Source: CAYZUE01 sp964481825
GTDB lineage: Archaea > Hydrothermarchaeota > Hydrothermarchaeia > Hydrothermarchaeales > JALUUU01
Assembly: GCA_964481825.1 (NCBI GenBank)
Contig: CAYZUE010000021.1
Location: 1-18,512, forward strand
Length of the DNA stretch: 18,512 nucleotides
Direction: 5' to 3'
Below the pieces are notes generated by a model. That model was given only the letters and a program-made list of their open reading frames with translations. It did no database searches and had not been told where the DNA came from. The translations under genes and the position numbers were made by a program. This document shows, piece after piece, positions 14,776-18,512 of the stretch (positions within the stretch are counted from its first letter, which is position 1; each line of letters begins with the position of its first letter).

Positions 14776-14948
14776 TATTTCGCCTTCCTAATCCAATTTA
14801 CCCTCCTAGGAATTCTTTTTAGTTTAATTGAATTTTTCTGACACTTACTACTACAGAAGTACAATACACTACCATCTCTATTGACAACCATTTTACCTGT
14901 ACCAATGCCCATCTTATTCTTACAAAAAGAACATTCATGAATATCCAT
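14775..14948 (-). CDS. rpl24e: Large-subunit ribosomal protein eL24
   Basis: 57 residues read from the minus strand, beginning MDIHECSFCKNKMGIGTGK and ending RRVNWIRKAK. The zinc ligands are in CSFC (C6, C9) and in FCSSKC (C32, C36). YFCSSKC and the NWIRKAK end are the hallmark of archaeal eL24e, a protein at the subunit interface region of the large subunit. It lies 10 nt after eS28 and overlaps ndk by 1 nt. L7Ae-eS28-eL24-ndk is a common archaeal order. Confidence 0.97.
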   Translation of the reverse strand: MDIHECSFCKNKMGIGTGKMVVNRDGSVLYFCSSKCQKNSIKLKRIPRRVNWIRKAK

Positions 14949-14958
14949 TTATCAAGTA

Positions 14959-15180
14959 TTAAGGAACTCTAAGTTCCTTAGCCTCCCTCTCTGTTTCCAT
15001 AAGTATTAGAGTGTCTCCTACTTGTATAGGCCCTTTCACATTTCTACGTATAATCCTACCTTTATCTCTACCATCCAGAATTCTGCATTTAACCTGTGCT
15101 ATTCCGCCTGTAATACCTGTCTTTCCAATTACTGAAATAACTTCTGCTGGAAAGCCTCTGGTTTCTTGTTCCTTTACCAT
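14959..15180 (-). CDS. rps28e: Small-subunit ribosomal protein eS28
   Basis: 73 residues, the normal length. An OB-fold protein of the small-subunit head near the mRNA exit. It shows PAEVISVIGKTGITGGIAQV, RILDGRDKGRIIRRNVKGPIQVGD and the terminal ETEREAKELR. In the family this end is usually E-x-E-R-E-A-x-x-L. It follows L7Ae by 5 nt and precedes eL24. Confidence 0.97.
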   Translation of the reverse strand: MVKEQETRGFPAEVISVIGKTGITGGIAQVKCRILDGRDKGRIIRRNVKGPIQVGDTLILMETEREAKELRVP

Positions 15181-15185
15181 CTATC

Positions 15186-15554
15186 TCACTTCTTAAGGGA
15201 ACTTATCTCTTTAGTTATCTCTTCTATTAGTGGTTTTGACTTCCCAGGAGTAACTATACATGCAGCTGCTGTAGTAACTTCTAACCCACTAGACCTACCA
15301 AGTTCCAATTTATTGGGAACATAGGTATAAGGCGTTTTTCTCTCTTCACATAGCATGGGTAAATGAGCTATGATTTCCTCAGGTTCCACATCTTCAGCCA
15401 TAATAACTAACTTGGCCTGAGATCTCTCGATATACTTAGTTACTTCATTAGACCCTTTACATATTGTACCAGTACTTCTAGCTAATTCTAGTGCTTCATA
15501 AGCCTTTTCTGCAAGGTCCTTTGAAACATCAAATTTAACATACATTTTAGCCAT
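15186..15554 (-). CDS. rpl7ae: Ribosomal protein L7Ae (eL8), K-turn binding
   Basis: 122 residues. Binds kink-turns in 23S rRNA and is also the core protein of archaeal box C/D and H/ACA RNPs and of RNase P. Key segments: YEALELARSTGTICKGSNEVTKYIERSQ with the RNA-contacting G-x-N-E-V-T-K, LVIMAEDVEPEEIIAHLP, and the C-terminal YVPNKLELGRSSGLEV. An excellent GGAGG lies about 7 nt before the ATG. It is the first gene of the long operon running to hppA. L7Ae represses its own mRNA in some archaea. The roughly 65-nt leader here has repeats but no clear K-turn. Confidence 0.98.
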   Translation of the reverse strand: MAKMYVKFDVSKDLAEKAYEALELARSTGTICKGSNEVTKYIERSQAKLVIMAEDVEPEEIIAHLPMLCEERKTPYTYVPNKLELGRSSGLEVTTAAACIVTPGKSKPLIEEITKEISSLKK

Positions 15555-15637
15555 TACAAAACCTCCTCATTTCATCGGTTTTCATTATAAGAAGTTTAAC
15601 CATTGATGGCTAGACTTAACCATGAGTTCCACTGCTC

Positions 15638-15655
15638 CTTTTTAAACTTTTCCAT
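15638..15655 (-). promoter_or_regulatory. Probable BRE + TATA promoter of the L7Ae operon
   Basis: The minus strand reads GGAAAAGTTTAAAAAG: a purine-rich BRE-like GGAAAA followed by TTTAAAAA. Transcription would begin about 25 bp on, near 15618, giving a leader of about 64 nt before the ATG at 15554. It is the best promoter match in the 147-bp gap. Confidence 0.55.
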
Positions 15656-15677
15656 TGAGCGTACTATACTTGTTTTT

Positions 15678-15689
15678 AAAAAAAAAAAA
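15678..15689 (-). terminator. T12 tract, probable terminator of the pyrH-HMA unit
   Basis: Twelve consecutive T on the minus strand begin 12 nt after the HMA gene stop. Archaeal RNA polymerase terminates at U-rich tracts without needing a hairpin. The tract is flanked by an inverted repeat (TATACTT and AAGTATA, within 15664-15694). Confidence 0.65.
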
Positions 15690-15701
15690 GTATACATTGC
15701 C

Positions 15702-15929
15702 TCATAACTCCCTAGCCTTGATTATTTTATAGCCTAATCCGGTTTCCTCAACAGCCTTTTTTATATCTTTTTGGTTTATATTATCAACATGTTCAACAAT
15801 CCCAGTTTGGTCTTCCAGATTTATTTCAACTTTTATAATACCTTTTAAGCTAAGAATGGCATCTTTTACTCTTCCAACACAGTGATTACAGGTCATCCCT
15901 TCAATTCTCAAAAATGTTTTATTCTTTAT
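15702..15929 (-). CDS. Heavy-metal-associated (HMA) domain protein, CopZ-like; apparent ATA start
   Basis: A single HMA domain of 69-75 residues with the metal-binding motif GMTCNHC near the N-terminus, KDAILSLKGIIKVEINLED in the middle and KKAVEETGLGYKI at the end. Such proteins bind Cu(I) or a similar soft metal through the two cysteines and hand it to a P-type ATPase. No ATPase gene is visible here, so the partner is unknown. The usual start codons give only TTG 15911, which lies 26 nt after the SD and cuts into the first beta strand. An ATA at 15929 is 8 nt after a perfect AGGAGG and yields (M)KNKTFLRIEGMTCNHC, a natural N-terminus. The SD overlaps the stop of the UMP kinase gene (TAGGAGG), so the two are cotranscribed. 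Confidence 0.85.
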   Translation of the reverse strand: MKNKTFLRIEGMTCNHCVGRVKDAILSLKGIIKVEINLEDQTGIVEHVDNINQKDIKKAVEETGLGYKIIKAREL

Positions 15930-15984
15930 AACTAAAACCTCCTAATTGATGAGAGTTCCTTTATAACTAAAACCTTTAATTGAT
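15922..15984 (-). repeat. 29-bp imperfect tandem duplication at the pyrH/HMA junction
   Basis: Copies at 15956-15984 and 15922-15950, offset 34 bp, share a 17-bp exact core (15959-15975 and 15924-15940) plus the flanking ATCAATTA. The first copy encodes the C-terminal codons of the UMP kinase. The second holds the kinase stop, the SD and the apparent start of the HMA gene. Confidence 0.85.
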
Positions 15985-16613
15985 TTTCTCATATTATCTA
16001 AATTATTACCATTAACTACTATTGTCTTAATCTTCTTATCATGTATTAATTGAGCAGCTAATGGATCGATGATACCTTCATAACCAGGAGTATGTTTATG
16101 TTTAGATACTATACGAAGAAGTTGAGAAGTATTCAGTTTTGAAAAAAGTGAAGCTTCTGGATTAATTTTTGGATCACAATCATAAACACCATCCACATTA
16201 GAAGCAATCAAAAGGAGATCTGCTTTAACTTGAAATGCTATTTGGGCTGCCACTGAATCTGTAGTTTGACCATTCTTTGTACCACCCATAACCAAAATAT
16301 TTGATAAATCATGTGGAATCTTGACAACTTTTGGCATGGGATGGTTAACGTACTTTCCTAATGCAGCGCTCAGTAACATAGCATTAATCCGAGTTGACGC
16401 AATGCCAAGTTCGTCACATAGCTGATCATTAGCACCTAACTTCCGAGCCCCTTGGATATAGTCTCTTGCTATAGTCCCTCCACCTACAACTACCATAAGT
16501 TTATATTGCTCTCTATGTAACTTTATAAGAAAATCTGCGAAACGTTTTATATAACCAATATTTATAGTTGGTGATGCAAGGATTGAACCTCCAATTCCAA
16601 TGACCAATTTCAT
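15942..16613 (-). CDS. pyrH: UMP kinase, archaeal type
   Basis: 223 residues of the amino acid kinase fold. Phosphorylates UMP to UDP in pyrimidine synthesis. It shows IGIGGSILASP at the N-terminus, VVVGGGTIARDYIQGARKLGAND, CDELGIASTRINA (UMP-binding helix), VMGGTKNGQTTDSVAA and the C-terminal LLIASNVDGVYDCDPK with ATP-binding residues. The length fits archaeal PyrH (about 225). Isopentenyl phosphate kinase is related but carries a catalytic histidine near the N-terminus that is not evident here. The ATG has only a weak GGA and lies about 24 bp from a TATA-like element shared with the divergent prf1, so the transcript may have almost no leader. The HMA gene follows. Confidence 0.93.
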   Translation of the reverse strand: MKLVIGIGGSILASPTINIGYIKRFADFLIKLHREQYKLMVVVGGGTIARDYIQGARKLGANDQLCDELGIASTRINAMLLSAALGKYVNHPMPKVVKIPHDLSNILVMGGTKNGQTTDSVAAQIAFQVKADLLLIASNVDGVYDCDPKINPEASLFSKLNTSQLLRIVSKHKHTPGYEGIIDPLAAQLIHDKKIKTIVVNGNNLDNMRKSIKGFSYKGTLIN

Positions 16614-16630
16614 AGATTCCTATTCACGTT

Positions 16631-16642
16631 CATATATTAAAA
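16631..16642. promoter_or_regulatory. Central TATA-like element of the pyrH/prf1 divergent gap
   Basis: CATATATTAAAA on the plus strand, and TTTTAATATATG on the minus strand. The centre (about 16637) is about 22 bp from the prf1 ATG (16659) and 24 bp from the pyrH ATG (16613). It is the only TATA-like match in a 45-bp gap, so it may drive both genes. Confidence 0.5.
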
Positions 16643-16658
16643 TTATTTGGGCATAAAT

Positions 16659-17894
16659 ATGGCTAAAGCTCACTCTGTTATGATTCACAAGCTTAAAAAA
16701 GAGCTTGAAATTCTTGAAACAAAAAAAGGAAGAGGCACTGAACTAGTAACTTTGTACATACCCCATAGTAAGCAATTAAGTGATGTTACTTCACAAATGA
16801 GAGACGAATACTCTCAAGCATCGAATATAAAATCCGCAAGAACCCGAAAGAACGTTCAATCCGCTCTGGATGTAATAATGCAACGACTAAAATTAATTAA
16901 ATCTGTTCCAGAAAATGGACTTGCACTTCTAGTCGGTACAATACCACGAGGAATTAAAGATAAACTAGAAGTATATCTGATAGAGCCTCCAGAGAAAATA
17001 ACTACATATACATACCACTGCAATTCAACTTTTTTTCTAGATCCAATTAGGGATATGCTTGAGGAAAAAGGAACCTATGGACTTCTTGTAGTTGATAGAG
17101 GAGATGCTACAATTGGACTGCTAAAAGGGAAACATATTGAGATAGTTAAAAGGATAAATTCAACAGTTCCCCGAAAACATGGCCGTGGTGGACAAAGCCA
17201 ACGCCGCTTCGAAAGACTAATTGAAATAGCTGCTCATGAATACTTTAAAAGAATCAGCGGTCATGCTAGTGATATATTCAGGAATATGCCTGATCTACAA
17301 GGAGTATTAGTGGGGGGACCTGGACCTACAAAAGAGTTTTTTGTTAATGAAGGATATTTGCATCACGAGGTAATGAAAAAGTACATTGGGATGGTTGACA
17401 CCTCTTACACTAACGATTTTGGAATTCATGAACTTGTTGATAATGCTATTGATACGTTTAAAGATCTGGAAGTTACCAAAGAGAAAGGGCTTGTACAAAG
17501 TTTTATGAAAGAAGTGGTTAAAGATCATGGATTAGCCACGTACGGGGAGAAAGAAGTAAAAAAATATCTTAAAATAGGGGCAGTGAAAACTGTGTTAATT
17601 TCTGAAGAAATAGAATCTTTTAGCACGACAATATCTTGTGGGAACTGTGAATATAGGGATACTCGCACTATTAGGAAAATAGAGAATTATCAAGCGGTTA
17701 TATCTGTTGAAAATTGCCCAAAATGTAATGAAACAAATTTAGGAATTGATGAATTTAAAAGTACACTCGATGATTTTGAAAATCTTGCAGAGAAAAAAGG
17801 AGCGAATGTCGAGGTGATATCTACTGAAACAGAAGAAGGACAACAGCTAAAGGCCTTTGGAGGCATAGTAGCAATATTGCGATTTAGACCTTAG
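16659..17894 (+). CDS. prf1: Peptide chain release factor aRF1
   Basis: 411 residues from ATG 16659 (MAKAHSVMIHKLKKELEIL); a TTG at 16647 would add four residues. Recognises all three stop codons and triggers peptide release. The stop-codon decoding elements NIKS (56-59) and YHCNSTF (119-125, Y-x-C-x-x-x-F) and the catalytic GGQ (177-179, in GRGGQSQRRFERL) are intact. The C-terminal domain contains two CxxC pairs (CGNC and CPKC) typical of many archaeal aRF1 and ends FGGIVAILRF. All three codon-reading motifs are standard, so stop codons are likely read normally. There is no SD, and the TATA element about 22 bp upstream suggests a leaderless message. argS follows after 9 nt. Confidence 0.97.
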   Translation: MAKAHSVMIHKLKKELEILETKKGRGTELVTLYIPHSKQLSDVTSQMRDEYSQASNIKSARTRKNVQSALDVIMQRLKLIKSVPENGLALLVGTIPRGIKDKLEVYLIEPPEKITTYTYHCNSTFFLDPIRDMLEEKGTYGLLVVDRGDATIGLLKGKHIEIVKRINSTVPRKHGRGGQSQRRFERLIEIAAHEYFKRISGHASDIFRNMPDLQGVLVGGPGPTKEFFVNEGYLHHEVMKKYIGMVDTSYTNDFGIHELVDNAIDTFKDLEVTKEKGLVQSFMKEVVKDHGLATYGEKEVKKYLKIGAVKTVLISEEIESFSTTISCGNCEYRDTRTIRKIENYQAVISVENCPKCNETNLGIDEFKSTLDDFENLAEKKGANVEVISTETEEGQQLKAFGGIVAILRFRP

Positions 17895-17903
17895 GTGTTA
17901 TCC

Positions 17904-18512
17904 ATGTTTCAAAGATTCAGAATTGAAATTGAAGAAACCATAAATGCTGCGCTGAAAGATTTAAAATTCAAAAAGGAGATTCTTCTAGTTGAACCTCCGA
18001 AAGGTATGGGGGAATTATCCTCTTCAATTGCTTTTGAAATAGCTGCGGAGTTAAAAATATCACCTAAAAATGTGGTGGATGAGATATATAAATCCATAAG
18101 AATTGGACCTAGTACACTCATAAAAGATGTAAAAGTTGTTAATGGACATTTAAATTTTCACTTAGATTACAAAAAAACTGTGAGAGCTCTCATAAAAGAA
18201 GTTAAAATTCTTAATGAAGACTATGGTAGGGGAAATAAAAATGAAAAGATAATATTGGAACACACATCTGCAAATCCTGATGGCCCTTTACACATAGGCC
18301 ATGGGCGAAATTCTATTATTGGTGATTCATTAGCCCGAGTTATGCGATTTGTAGGGTATAAAGTTGAAACTCAATTTTATGTAAATGATATGGGGAAACA
18401 ATTAGCAGTTGTAATCTGGGGACTTAGAAGGTTAAATCTTGTTGAGGGAAAAAATGACTTATCAATATCCCGAGTATATGTCAAGTCCAACAAACTTTTA
18501 AAAGATAATAAA
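17904..18512 (+). CDS. argS: Arginyl-tRNA synthetase, N-terminal part (cut by window edge)
   Basis: 203 codons open to the end of the window, starting MFQRFRIEIEETINAALKDL. Attaches arginine to tRNA-Arg. The N-terminal Add-1 tRNA-binding domain includes EPPKGMGELSSSIAFEIA. The class I signature follows, HTSANPDGPLHIGHGRN with the HIGH motif, then FVGYKVETQFYVNDMGKQ, all diagnostic of ArgRS. A GGTG lies about 6 nt upstream of the ATG and overlaps the aRF1 stop region (9-nt gap), so the two genes form an operon. The KMSKS region and C-terminus lie outside the window. Confidence 0.96.
   Translation, partial: MFQRFRIEIEETINAALKDLKFKKEILLVEPPKGMGELSSSIAFEIAAELKISPKNVVDEIYKSIRIGPSTLIKDVKVVNGHLNFHLDYKKTVRALIKEVKILNEDYGRGNKNEKIILEHTSANPDGPLHIGHGRNSIIGDSLARVMRFVGYKVETQFYVNDMGKQLAVVIWGLRRLNLVEGKNDLSISRVYVKSNKLLKDNK

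Noticed and set aside
15555..15600. K-turn (L7Ae autoregulatory site) built from GATGAAATGA in the L7Ae leader
   Set aside because: The GA/AG tandem and two flanking stems needed for a kink-turn cannot be drawn convincingly; only a 2-bp CC/GG closing stem is available.
16659..17894. Altered stop-codon decoding by aRF1
   Set aside because: NIKS, Y-x-C-x-x-x-F and GGQ are all standard, and genes here use TAA, TGA and TAG as stops.

Overview
The window comes from an AT-rich archaeal chromosome. The evidence is archaeal/eukaryotic-type ribosomal proteins (eS6, eS24, eS28, eS31, eL8/L7Ae, eL24), translation factors aIF2-gamma, aIF5B and aRF1, RNA polymerase subunit Rpo7 with Spt4, and three KEOPS subunits. 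Gene order is the conserved information-processing order of euryarchaea. I cannot name the lineage. Genes are tightly packed, with ATGA and TAATG overlaps, clear Shine-Dalgarno (SD) sites inside operons, and TATA-like boxes at the few real gaps. No gene-free stretch exceeds about 150 bases.

Layout. (1) 1-3405, minus strand: rdgB (XTP/dITP pyrophosphatase) > rpsO (uS15) > DHH/RecJ-like phosphoesterase > pcc1 > serS (cut by the window edge). (2) 3489-4712, plus strand: a thioredoxin-fold protein and endonuclease III, a two-gene island pointing against its surroundings. (3) 4812-8423, minus strand: rpo7 > spt4 > GTP-dependent dephospho-CoA kinase > eS24 > eS31 > kae1 > bud32. (4) 8480-15554, minus strand: L7Ae > eS28 > eL24 > ndk > aIF5B > eS6 > aIF2-gamma > PIN protein > membrane H+-pyrophosphatase. 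(5) 15702-16613, minus strand: UMP kinase > small heavy-metal-associated (HMA) protein. (6) 16659-18512, plus strand: aRF1 > argS (cut by the window edge).

Most genes serve translation and its quality control: ribosomal proteins, initiation and termination factors, two aminoacyl-tRNA synthetases, and KEOPS (t6A tRNA modification). Nucleotide homeostasis is also represented (ndk, UMP kinase, RdgB, PPase). I find no wholly new multi-gene system. The most unusual signals are these: a lysine/serine-rich tail built from an 81-bp tandem repeat in eS24, with 72 bp of it present base-for-base and in frame at the end of eS6 more than 5 kb away; two genes (rpo7 and the HMA protein) whose only well-placed start codon behind a perfect SD is ATA; a 29-bp tandem duplication that supplies the second of those start regions; a K+-independent-type membrane pyrophosphatase inside the translation operon; and a 45-bp divergent gap with one central TATA element placed to give near-leaderless transcripts both ways.
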